DNA of 42,412 bases from ZC4RG30 sp965652645 (GTDB taxonomy: Bacteria > Pseudomonadota > Gammaproteobacteria > Steroidobacterales > Steroidobacteraceae), in NCBI GenBank assembly GCA_965652645.1, contig CBFGXE010000021.1:1-42412 (forward strand). Direction: 5' to 3'. Made by a program: the position numbers and the translations under genes. Under the pieces are notes generated by a model that saw nothing but the letters and a program-made list of their open reading frames with translations, ran no database searches and was not told the DNA's origin. Positions 1 to 6,654 of this stretch are shown here, piece after piece (position 1 is the first letter of the stretch; each line of letters starts with the position of its first letter).

Positions 1-28
1 AAACATGAAACTCGCCGCGTAGCCCGCG

Positions 29-1300
29 TCAACCTGTGCTGACCGGACGGTTACCTTCGTCCAGCGGGCGCGCGGGGGAGCCGAGGGGATCGAGGACCTC
101 CTGCCGCAGTGTGCGGCCATCGACCGTGGTGACTTCCACGGCGCCGCCCACGGCACGCTCCACGCCCCAGTCCTCCCTCTGCGCGAAGCGGGCGCGCTGC
201 GCAAGATGCAGTACGTCGCTGTTGCCCAGCGCTGCGGCACCGAAGCTGTCGAGGTTCACGCTGCCCGTGGCCAGCGCCGTGGCCACCGTGTAGGGCAGGC
301 TGAACTTCGCGTCGATGGAGGTCTGCGGCGCAGCCTTGCGGTCCGCCGGCGTGGCGAGCATGCGGTGCACCGCGCAGCCTTCGATGCGCAGTGCGCGGAT
401 GGCGCGCCAGTCCACCTGCGCCCGCAGCAGCAGCGCACATTCGATGGCGGCATGCGTGCCGCGGCAGCTCGGCCAGGGCTTGAAGCTCAGCGATTCGATG
501 TGCCAGGGGCCACCCGGGTCGGGCAGCAGCGCGGCCGCGTCATAGTGGTTGCCGGCAAACAGCCGGAAGAAACCATCGCGCCCTTCCAGCGGCGCATCGA
601 AGCCCCGCACTCCCGCCTGCGCCAGCCGCGCCACCTGCACCGCGACCTGGGCGGGAAAGGCCTCGCGCACGGCGCGGATCACGGTGCCGGCATCATGCTT
701 GATCTCGCCGGGACAGGCGTTTTGGAGCAGCAGCAGCGACCAGGCGTCCAGCACCTGTCGTGGCGTGAGGCCGAGCAGGCGCGCCGCGCCGGCCACTGCC
801 CCGAAGGCGCCCAGGATGGGCGGCGGGTACCAGCCGCCGTCCTCCAGTCGCTGGCGCAGGCCGAGGGCGATGCGGCAGGACACCTCGCAGCCGATGGCGA
901 TGGCGGCCAGCAGCGATCTGCCCGGCACGGGGCCGTGGTCCTGCGCCAGTGCCAGGACCGCCGGGACCAGCGAGGCGTTGGGATGCAGCGGCGCGCCGTC
1001 CAGGGCGTCCTCGTAGTCCAGGGCGTGGGCCATGGAACCGTTGGCCAGCGCGGCAAGGGCAGGCCGCACCTCGTGCGGGGTGCCCAGGATGCGCGCGGGA
1101 CCCGGCCCGCCTTCCACGGCGTGGGTGATGAAGGGCTGCACCTCGGGGGACAGCCCGCTGGCGGCGCGCATCACGCCTGTTGCATCAAGCACCACCCGCG
1201 CGGCACTGCGCAGCGCAGGGGAGGGGATGCGATCTTCCGGCGTCTGCGCCACGAATTGCGCCAGGCGCCACGACAGGCCAGCGGAACGCGCGTCGCTCAT
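29..1300 (-). CDS. MmgE/PrpD family protein
   Basis: A 423-residue cytoplasmic protein of the MmgE/PrpD family, whose known members include 2-methylcitrate dehydratase and cis-aconitate decarboxylase. Family landmarks are visible: HALDYED, then HPNASLVPAVLAL in the first third, and DAKFSLPYTVATAL and SFKPWPSCRGTHAAIE in the second. There is no signal peptide. I take the ATG at 1300; the frame stays open to a TTG at 1324, but that codon lies inside the palindrome at 1319-1334, and a TATAGC -10-like box sits between the palindrome and the ATG. It is divergent from the DUF6152 gene and likely shares its operator. Family membership is clear. The substrate is unknown, and the absence of methylcitrate synthase or propionate genes argues against a simple prpD. 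Confidence 0.85.
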   Translation of the reverse strand: MSDARSAGLSWRLAQFVAQTPEDRIPSPALRSAARVVLDATGVMRAASGLSPEVQPFITHAVEGGPGPARILGTPHEVRPALAALANGSMAHALDYEDALDGAPLHPNASLVPAVLALAQDHGPVPGRSLLAAIAIGCEVSCRIALGLRQRLEDGGWYPPPILGAFGAVAGAARLLGLTPRQVLDAWSLLLLQNACPGEIKHDAGTVIRAVREAFPAQVAVQVARLAQAGVRGFDAPLEGRDGFFRLFAGNHYDAAALLPDPGGPWHIESLSFKPWPSCRGTHAAIECALLLRAQVDWRAIRALRIEGCAVHRMLATPADRKAAPQTSIDAKFSLPYTVATALATGSVNLDSFGAAALGNSDVLHLAQRARFAQREDWGVERAVGGAVEVTTVDGRTLRQEVLDPLGSPARPLDEGNRPVSTG

Positions 1301-1311
1301 GGCTGGCCTGC

Positions 1312-1317
1312 TATAGT
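1312..1317 (+). promoter_or_regulatory. Probable -10 box (TATAGT) of the DUF6152 gene
   Basis: TATAGT lies 31 bases before the ATG at 1349 and directly before the palindrome at 1319-1334. Transcription would therefore start inside the palindrome, a classic repressor arrangement. CTATAG is itself palindromic and could also serve the divergent MmgE/PrpD gene. I see no convincing -35 box. Confidence 0.4.
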
Positions 1318-1318
1318 C

Positions 1319-1334
1319 CTGCAAGCGCTTGCAG
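1319..1334. promoter_or_regulatory. 16-bp perfect palindrome, probable LacI-family-type operator
   Basis: CTGCAAGCGCTTGCAG reads the same on both strands. Its 14-base core TGCAAGCGCTTGCA occurs again perfectly at 6640-6653. An even-length palindrome with a central CG flanked by A and T tracts resembles LacI/GalR-family operators. It lies between the divergent MmgE/PrpD and DUF6152 genes and would cover the start of transcription of the latter. No LacI-type regulator is encoded in the window, so the binding protein is inferred. Confidence 0.65.
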
Positions 1335-1348
1335 CCAGGTTCAAGTCA

Positions 1349-1729
1349 ATGCGCATTGCAAAGTATGTCCTTCCGGCGTTGTTGCTGCTGGCCACGGCGG
1401 CGATGGCCCATCATTCCACGGCCAACTTCGACCGCACCCGGCAGGAGACGGTCACCGGCACGGTGAAGTTCTTCGGCTTCACCAACCCGCATTCCTTCAT
1501 TGACCTCGACGTCACCCATGCCGGGGGCAAGGTGGAACCTTACAAGATATTCCTTCCCGGGCGCGTGCTGCTCACGCGGTACAACTGGAAGCCGGGCGAC
1601 CTGAAGGCCGGCGACACGGTGACCGTCACGGGCAACCCGGATCGCGGTGACGTGCGTTTCATCTACCTGCTGCGCGTGAAGTTCGCCAGCGGCAAGGAGT
1701 GGGTGCGCTCGCAGGAGATCCCCGAATAG
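1349..1729 (+). CDS. DUF6152 family secreted protein
   Basis: A 126-residue protein with a clear signal peptide (MRIAKYVLPALLLLATAAMA) and a mature N terminus starting HHSTANFD, followed by GTVKFFGFTNPHSFIDLDV. The HHS start and the NPH segment fit the DUF6152 family of small secreted proteins of unknown function. The mature part is probably a small beta-barrel: VTVTGNPDRGDVRFIYLLRVKF looks like the end of an OB-like fold. It ends three bases before the convergent gene at 1733. A single-gene transcript under the 1319-1334 palindrome is likely. The two histidines could bind metal; that is speculation. Confidence 0.8.
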   Translation: MRIAKYVLPALLLLATAAMAHHSTANFDRTRQETVTGTVKFFGFTNPHSFIDLDVTHAGGKVEPYKIFLPGRVLLTRYNWKPGDLKAGDTVTVTGNPDRGDVRFIYLLRVKFASGKEWVRSQEIPE

Positions 1730-1732
1730 GCT

Positions 1733-2467
1733 TCAGTCGCGCCATGGCACGCTGCTGGGCTCGCCCAGCAGGTTCTGGTCCCAGATGTCCTGCTGGCAGA
1801 GGTATTCGCCCACGCTGATGTCGGGCGACCACTTGTAGCGCATGGTGTAGCGCACCGGCTCGCTGAGCACCACCGGATCGATGATGGTGAGTTCGTTGCG
1901 CAGCTGCTTGTTGCCTTCCTCGTCCCTGCCCATGGACCAGCGTTCGATGATGCGCCGGGCATTGCTGACCGGCACGTCGCCCGTGGGCTTGCCCGCGCCG
2001 GTGCGGCGGATGCTGTGCGTCTCCACCACGAGGGTGTCCCCTTCCCAGCGCGCGTGCGAGGTGCCCATCGCGGTGGGCAGGGCGTCGAACGTGTCGCGTG
2101 CAGGTGCAGGTCCCACCGGGATGCGTCGCAGGCTGCCGAATACCTCGAAGAACACGGTGACCCGGTCCGGGGTGAACAGCACCTCGAAGGGATACTGGGC
2201 GATCAGCCGCACCGGCCAGGGCATGGATTCGGCGATGCAGGAGGCATTGGCGTCGTCGATGACAGGATCCACCGGGCCATATTCGGCCAGCCATCGGGCG
2301 CGCGCCTCGGCCGCCTCCTGCCTGAGCGGCCAGGCGGGTGGTCGGTCGCTGCGCTTGCTGTCCGGCAGCCACACGCCGGCCATTTCGCGGGCCACGGCAG
2401 GGTGTTCGGCAGGCCATGCCGGCGTAGCCAGCAGTGCGGCGACTGCGAGGAATCCCGGCGCCTTCAC
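1733..2467 (-). CDS. Secreted protein of unknown function, WEGDTLVVET family (first paralogue)
   Basis: A 244-residue protein with an N-terminal signal peptide (MKAPGFLAVAALLATPAWPA). I know no function for it. It shares a pattern with its neighbour at 2464-3204: G-[VT]-WLP near the mature N terminus, a P-x-EVL-x(3)-DRV-x(2)-FFE segment, then GTSHARWEGDTLVVET, IIERW and a C-terminal Cys followed by an aromatic-rich tail. The alternating hydrophobic pattern suggests an all-beta fold. Its ATG overlaps the stop of the preceding gene (ATGA, 2464-2467), so the two are translationally coupled and their products may act together in the periplasm. It is the last gene of the minus-strand run from 8702. 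Confidence 0.75.
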   Translation of the reverse strand: MKAPGFLAVAALLATPAWPAEHPAVAREMAGVWLPDSKRSDRPPAWPLRQEAAEARARWLAEYGPVDPVIDDANASCIAESMPWPVRLIAQYPFEVLFTPDRVTVFFEVFGSLRRIPVGPAPARDTFDALPTAMGTSHARWEGDTLVVETHSIRRTGAGKPTGDVPVSNARRIIERWSMGRDEEGNKQLRNELTIIDPVVLSEPVRYTMRYKWSPDISVGEYLCQQDIWDQNLLGEPSSVPWRD

Positions 2468-3204
2468 TTGTCACCCGCCTTGCGCGCTTCTGCGTGCTCG
2501 CGGAGCCGGTGGCGCCAGATCTGGTCGATCCACAGGCGTTCCGAGCACTGGCCTTCGGCCAGGCGGGCATCGGGCGCCCAGGCAAACACGCGCGTCAGCT
2601 GCAGCGGCTGCGTGAAGGTTTCCGGATCCTCCAGCACCATCGTGTTCACCAGCAGCCGGCCGCGCACCGGATCGCTGCCCAGTTGCCAGCGCTCCCGCAC
2701 TTTCAGGCCGCCGCTGTGCGAGAGGCCACTGCCATTGAGGATGGACTGGGGCTCCATCTCGATGGTCTCGACGACAAGCACATTGCCTTCCCACCGGCCG
2801 CTGGAGGTGCCGAACCAGGTCGGCAGGCGGTCCGGGTCGGCGGCGGGGAGCGGCCTGTCCAGATAGACCCGTCGTGTTTCGGCATTGAGCAGGTTGGGCT
2901 GGAACACGAAGTACACGCGATCCGCGGCCTGCAGCACCTCGAGCGGGCTGGTGCCCGACAGCGTGTTGCGGGGAGTGCCCAGCGGCATGCAGAAGGAGGC
3001 CGGTTCATCGCGGTCCGGATCGAAGGCGGCGAAGCGCTGGCGGGCGGCCTCGGTGAGCGGCAGCGGATCAGGCCAGGGCGTCGAGAGGGATTCCACGGGC
3101 AGCCAGGTGCCGGAGATGTCCGGCACGGCACCGCCCGCGGGCAGCGCCAGCAGGGCCGCCAGTGACCCGAGCATTGCCATTGCCGCGTGCCTGACTGTCC
3201 GCAT
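2464..3204 (-). CDS. Secreted protein of unknown function, WEGNVLVVET family (second paralogue)
   Basis: A 246-residue protein with a signal peptide (MRTVRHAAMAMLGSLAALLALPAGGA) and mature start VPDISGTWLPVES. It is a diverged paralogue of the downstream gene: SPLEVLQAADRVYFVF matches the partner's EVL-DRV segment, and GTSSGRWEGNVLVVET matches its GTSHARWEGDTLVVET. KVRERWQLG and an NTMVLEDPETF stretch follow. Two Cys (in FCMPLG and GQCSERLW) sit at places like those of the partner. It starts 34 bases after the P450 stop, so it is probably in the same transcript. No catalytic motif is recognisable. A lipocalin-like binding role is possible but unproven. Confidence 0.75.
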   Translation of the reverse strand: MRTVRHAAMAMLGSLAALLALPAGGAVPDISGTWLPVESLSTPWPDPLPLTEAARQRFAAFDPDRDEPASFCMPLGTPRNTLSGTSPLEVLQAADRVYFVFQPNLLNAETRRVYLDRPLPAADPDRLPTWFGTSSGRWEGNVLVVETIEMEPQSILNGSGLSHSGGLKVRERWQLGSDPVRGRLLVNTMVLEDPETFTQPLQLTRVFAWAPDARLAEGQCSERLWIDQIWRHRLREHAEARKAGDK

Positions 3205-3238
3205 GCCTTCTCCCCCGTTGCGGCGAGTCCGGGCGGAC

Positions 3239-4411
3239 TCAGTTGAACTTCAGCGGCACCCGCAGGGCGCCGATCTCCGGGAACCTCGTGGGCACGATGT
3301 TGCCGGCCAGCGTGAAGCCGCGTGGCGTCGCGGCCAGCAGCTCCTCCAGTGCCACGCGCAGCTCCAGCCGGGCCAGCGGCGCCCCGGGACACATGTGCGG
3401 GCCGCGGCCGAAGGCCACGGATTCCTTCATGTTCGGCCGGTCGAGGCGGAAGGTGGCCGGATCCTCGAACACGTCTTCGTCACGGTTGGCCGAGGCGTAG
3501 ACCAGCGCGATGGGCTCGCCGGCCGGAATGGTGCGCCCGTGCAGCGTCACATCGGTGCGGGCGGTGCGCGCAAAGCCGCGGTAGGGCGTGTAGAGGCGCA
3601 GGAACTCCTCGGTGGCGGCCTCGGCGAGCTCCGGGTGTTCGCGCAGCCGCTGCTGCAGCGCCTGGTCGCGCGAGAGGTGCACGGCGATGGAGCCGATCAT
3701 CACTGTCGGCGCGATGATGCCCACCACCAGCACCTGGCGGATGGTGCCGACGATCATCTCCTCCGGCAGGGGCTGCCCGTCCACCCGCGCGGCCAGCAGC
3801 GAACTGGTGGCATCCTGGTCCACGGGCAGCGGCCGTGCCTTGCGTTCGGCCAGCACGGCGCGCGCCATCTCGTAGAGCTTGAGGCTGGTTTCCCTGGTGG
3901 CGGCCTCGTCGTTGGACTGTACCGCCACGTTGTAGCGCCGCCCCACCTCCGCCAGCTGCGCGGACTGTTCGGGCTGCAGGTTCATCCAGCTGTTGAACAC
4001 CAGGATGGGCATGCGCGAGGAAAACTCCTCGCAGATGTCGCCGCCACCCTTGGCCACCATGTGGCCCAGCAACTCGCGCGAAATGCGCCGGATCTCCGGC
4101 TCGAAACGCGCCACGCGCTGCGGCGCCAGCAGCGGTGAGATGGCGCGGCGGTAGGGCGTGTGTTCGGGCGGATCCAGGTGCAGCGGCGGGCGACGGCCGG
4201 TGAAGGCCACCTTGGGCACCACGTTCTGCCTGGAGGTGATGTAGTTGTCGCTGTCGGTGGCCGCGTTGATGACGTCCGCATGTTTCATCAGCGCCCAGAA
4301 GCCACCCCAGGCATCGCTGTGGGCCACCGGGCATTCACGCCGCAGGCGCGCGTAGTCGACGTGCGGGCTGTCGAAGTCCTCTGGCGCCAATGGGTCGAAG
4401 TCCTGGGACAT
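3239..4411 (-). CDS. Cytochrome P450
   Basis: A soluble bacterial class I P450 of 390 residues, a usual length. The heme-thiolate loop FGRGPHMCPGAPLARLE is near the C terminus, with the Cys at about residue 341. The K-helix ExxR is in EEFLRLY, near residue 268. The I-helix reads VVGIIAPTVMIGS near residue 235: it keeps the Thr but lacks the acidic residue that usually precedes it. Heme fixation residues and substrate-recognition loops look intact. It should hydroxylate a small hydrophobic substrate using a ferredoxin supplied elsewhere, since no redox partner gene is in the window. It lies 32 bases after the transporter gene, probably co-transcribed, and next to an alcohol dehydrogenase that could oxidise its product. 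Confidence 0.93.
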   Translation of the reverse strand: MSQDFDPLAPEDFDSPHVDYARLRRECPVAHSDAWGGFWALMKHADVINAATDSDNYITSRQNVVPKVAFTGRRPPLHLDPPEHTPYRRAISPLLAPQRVARFEPEIRRISRELLGHMVAKGGGDICEEFSSRMPILVFNSWMNLQPEQSAQLAEVGRRYNVAVQSNDEAATRETSLKLYEMARAVLAERKARPLPVDQDATSSLLAARVDGQPLPEEMIVGTIRQVLVVGIIAPTVMIGSIAVHLSRDQALQQRLREHPELAEAATEEFLRLYTPYRGFARTARTDVTLHGRTIPAGEPIALVYASANRDEDVFEDPATFRLDRPNMKESVAFGRGPHMCPGAPLARLELRVALEELLAATPRGFTLAGNIVPTRFPEIGALRVPLKFN

Positions 4412-4443
4412 GGTGGCAAGTATAAGTGGGGGTGGAAGCGCTG

Positions 4444-5475
4444 TTATGCGGGTCTTTTCAGTGCGGGAGCCGCCGGCGCCGGGCTGAACTTCGGTGCCAG
4501 CGTCAGCAGCACGATGGCGCTGATCAGCAATGCGGCACCGATCAGTTCGCTGCCGGTCGGGGCCGGCTGGCCCCAGAAGGCGTGCAGCACGTAGGCCGCC
4601 GCAAGGCCGGCCAGCAGGCTGGATGATCTTTCCAGCGGCACGCAGTAACTGTTCTCGCGCGGGCTCAGCAGGATGATCGCGGCAAACACCGAGATGATGG
4701 TGAGCGTGAAGCCGCCGGTTGCGAGAAGCACCACCACCGGGTCGGTCCAGGCGCGAGTGAAGCCCCAGGCGAGCTGGTCGCCCTGCGATCCCAGGCCCAT
4801 CAGGCTTACCGCGGCCAGCGCCACCAGCGACATCGGCAGGGCGATGATCTTCTCCTCGGCGAAATACTGGCGCACCGTGGCCGGATCCCCCGACTTGGAG
4901 ATGCGCGTCATCACCGCCAGGCGCAGGAAGTAGCCCACCGTGTAGAGCACCACGGTGGCGATGGCCAGCGGCGGCAGGTGAAAGCCGCCCCGGTCGTGGA
5001 TCACGAAGGTGAGCGCGACGGCCACGATCACCAGCGCCGTCCAGCTGTACCAGCGCACCCGGCGCCCGAAGATGAAATCCACCAGCGGCGCGATCAGCAG
5101 GATGTCACCGCGCATCAGCAGCTGGATGAAGGGGATGCTCACGTCGGTGAAGGTGAACGACAGCGGCACCGTGAACAGCACCAGCGCCGTGCCGATGCCC
5201 GACAGCACGGTGTAGCGGGTGGGCACGGGCACACGGGTATTGCCGACCCGCAGGCCGTGGGCGTCACGGTGCCATCCGGACAGCCAGATGAAGAGATAGG
5301 TCAGCACCATGTTCACGGTGAGCGAGACGGGCAGGGTCTCAAGCCCCGTGAGTGCGCGCCCGCGCTCCGGATGCATGCCGCTGGTGGCCAGGCGGGTCAC
5401 GATGATGTTGGGAATGTAGCTGAGGAAATACAGCCCCACGATCCATTCCAGCGGCATGCGGGTGACGGATTTCAT
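4444..5475 (-). CDS. Ten-helix membrane protein, DMT/EamA-like transporter
   Basis: A 343-residue integral membrane protein with about ten hydrophobic segments (for example IVGLYFLSYIPNIIV, TVNMVLTYLFIWLSG, LAIATVVLYTVGYFL and the final ELIGAALLISAIVLLTLAP). Layout and length fit the drug/metabolite transporter superfamily, although the N-terminal half is atypical and I cannot name a subfamily. The charged loop SPRENSYCVPLERSSSLLAG before the last pair of helices resembles the end of an EamA repeat. The start codon overlaps the stop of the CapA-family gene by four bases (ATGA), so the two are tightly coupled. It could export or import the metabolite handled by the neighbouring oxidoreductases. 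Confidence 0.7.
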   Translation of the reverse strand: MKSVTRMPLEWIVGLYFLSYIPNIIVTRLATSGMHPERGRALTGLETLPVSLTVNMVLTYLFIWLSGWHRDAHGLRVGNTRVPVPTRYTVLSGIGTALVLFTVPLSFTFTDVSIPFIQLLMRGDILLIAPLVDFIFGRRVRWYSWTALVIVAVALTFVIHDRGGFHLPPLAIATVVLYTVGYFLRLAVMTRISKSGDPATVRQYFAEEKIIALPMSLVALAAVSLMGLGSQGDQLAWGFTRAWTDPVVVLLATGGFTLTIISVFAAIILLSPRENSYCVPLERSSSLLAGLAAAYVLHAFWGQPAPTGSELIGAALLISAIVLLTLAPKFSPAPAAPALKRPA

Positions 5476-6608
5476 GACAGGATGCGCACTACCTGGCCTT
5501 CGGGTTCGTAGCGTCCATTCAGGCCGGCCTCGGCCGTGACCGCCCGCATGTATTCGATGACTTCAGTGAAGCGGGGGTCCGCGGCGTCGACCACCCGTGG
5601 CACGGCATCGCGGTCGATGAAGACGGGCAGGAAGCCGGCTTCGTGCAAGCGACCCTCGCGGATCACCAGCCGCGCGACCATCGACAGGCGCGAGGCGGGC
5701 GGGAAATTGTAGAGGCTGTCGAAATCCGGCTCCCAGTTCTCTCCCAGCTTCTGGATCTCCTTGAAGCTGGGCCGCGCGGCGTGCTCGGGCGTCATGCGCA
5801 GGTCGGTGGCGAAGTTGCACAGGCTGTGGAATACCGGCCGGCCCTCGATGGTCTCGATGCCCTTCAGGATATGCGCATGATGGCCCAGGATGGCATCGGC
5901 ACCCGCCGCGACGGCGGCACGGGCCACCTCGCGCTGGTAATCGGCGATCACGGCGCGCACGAAGTGGATTCCCCAGTGATGGGAGACCAGCACCACGTCG
6001 GCCTGTCGTTTTGCCGCGCGGATGTCGCCTTCCATGGCTGCCAGGTCGCCCGGGTGCGCCCAGGTGTGGATGCGCGCCGGCGTTCCCGGCTGGTCGTGCT
6101 CCACCTGCTCGTAGAGCGTGTGCGCCCGCATCGGCGCGCAGCCGGGACGCCGCTCCTCGGCCCAGTAGCCCTGCGGCAGGATGGAGGAGTAGGCGAGGAT
6201 GGCCACGCGCGTGCCATCGGCCAGTTGACGGATCACCGGACGGCGCGCCGCGGCGATGTTCTCGCCGGCGCCGACCACGTCGAGGCCTGCGGCAGCGAGG
6301 TTCTGCAGCGTCTCGAAGAAGGCCTCGTTGCCCCAGTCCAGGCAATGGTTGCCCGCGAACGAGATGACATCGAAGCCGGCACGCGCCAGCGCCGCGGCGC
6401 CTTCAGGCTGCGCCATCACGGCATGCCGGGCCTGCGGCAGCCGGGTGCCCCGCGTGGCGAAGCTGGTCTCCAGCTGGCCGAAAACCAGTTCGGCGGAATT
6501 CAGCAGGTTGCGCGTGGCGGTGAAACACTGGTCCGGCTCCCTGCGGTCGGGAGCCAGGTCGCCGGTGGCCAGCACGACGCCCCCCTCGGCGTTCTTCTCC
6601 ATCGACAT
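5472..6608 (-). CDS. CapA-family metallophosphatase-like protein
   Basis: A 378-residue protein of the CapA family (PGA_cap), a calcineurin-like fold first known from poly-gamma-glutamate capsule synthesis. Visible motifs are ATGDLAPDRR at the N terminus, FGQLETSF, SFAGNHCLDWGNEAFF (the GNHxxD metal motif), VVLVSHHWGIHF and ILGHHAHILKGIE. It has no clear signal peptide or membrane anchor, unlike capsule CapA, so it is probably cytoplasmic. The start is ATG 6608 or 6602; the frame runs on upstream, but only through the palindrome at 6639-6654. It is coupled to the transporter gene by an ATGA overlap. Lying in a catabolic operon without other pga genes, it is more likely a phosphatase or hydrolase than a capsule enzyme. 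Confidence 0.85.
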   Translation of the reverse strand: MSMEKNAEGGVVLATGDLAPDRREPDQCFTATRNLLNSAELVFGQLETSFATRGTRLPQARHAVMAQPEGAAALARAGFDVISFAGNHCLDWGNEAFFETLQNLAAAGLDVVGAGENIAAARRPVIRQLADGTRVAILAYSSILPQGYWAEERRPGCAPMRAHTLYEQVEHDQPGTPARIHTWAHPGDLAAMEGDIRAAKRQADVVLVSHHWGIHFVRAVIADYQREVARAAVAAGADAILGHHAHILKGIETIEGRPVFHSLCNFATDLRMTPEHAARPSFKEIQKLGENWEPDFDSLYNFPPASRLSMVARLVIREGRLHEAGFLPVFIDRDAVPRVVDAADPRFTEVIEYMRAVTAEAGLNGRYEPEGQVVRILS

Positions 6609-6638
6609 CAGCCGACTGTGCACCCTGATGGCGGGCGG

Positions 6639-6654
6639 ATGCAAGCGCTTGCAT
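6639..6654. promoter_or_regulatory. Second 16-bp perfect palindrome, probable operator
   Basis: ATGCAAGCGCTTGCAT is a perfect palindrome with the same 14-base core as the site at 1319-1334. It begins 31 bases before the CapA-family ATG, and its last base overlaps the stop codon of the PQQ dehydrogenase gene. It would control an internal promoter for the downstream genes of the minus-strand run. Confidence 0.65.

Noticed and set aside
206..1348. Upstream extension of the DUF6152 frame, about 380 codons opposite the MmgE/PrpD gene
   Set aside because: The true start at 1349 opens a normal signal peptide. The extension is antisense and has no domain.
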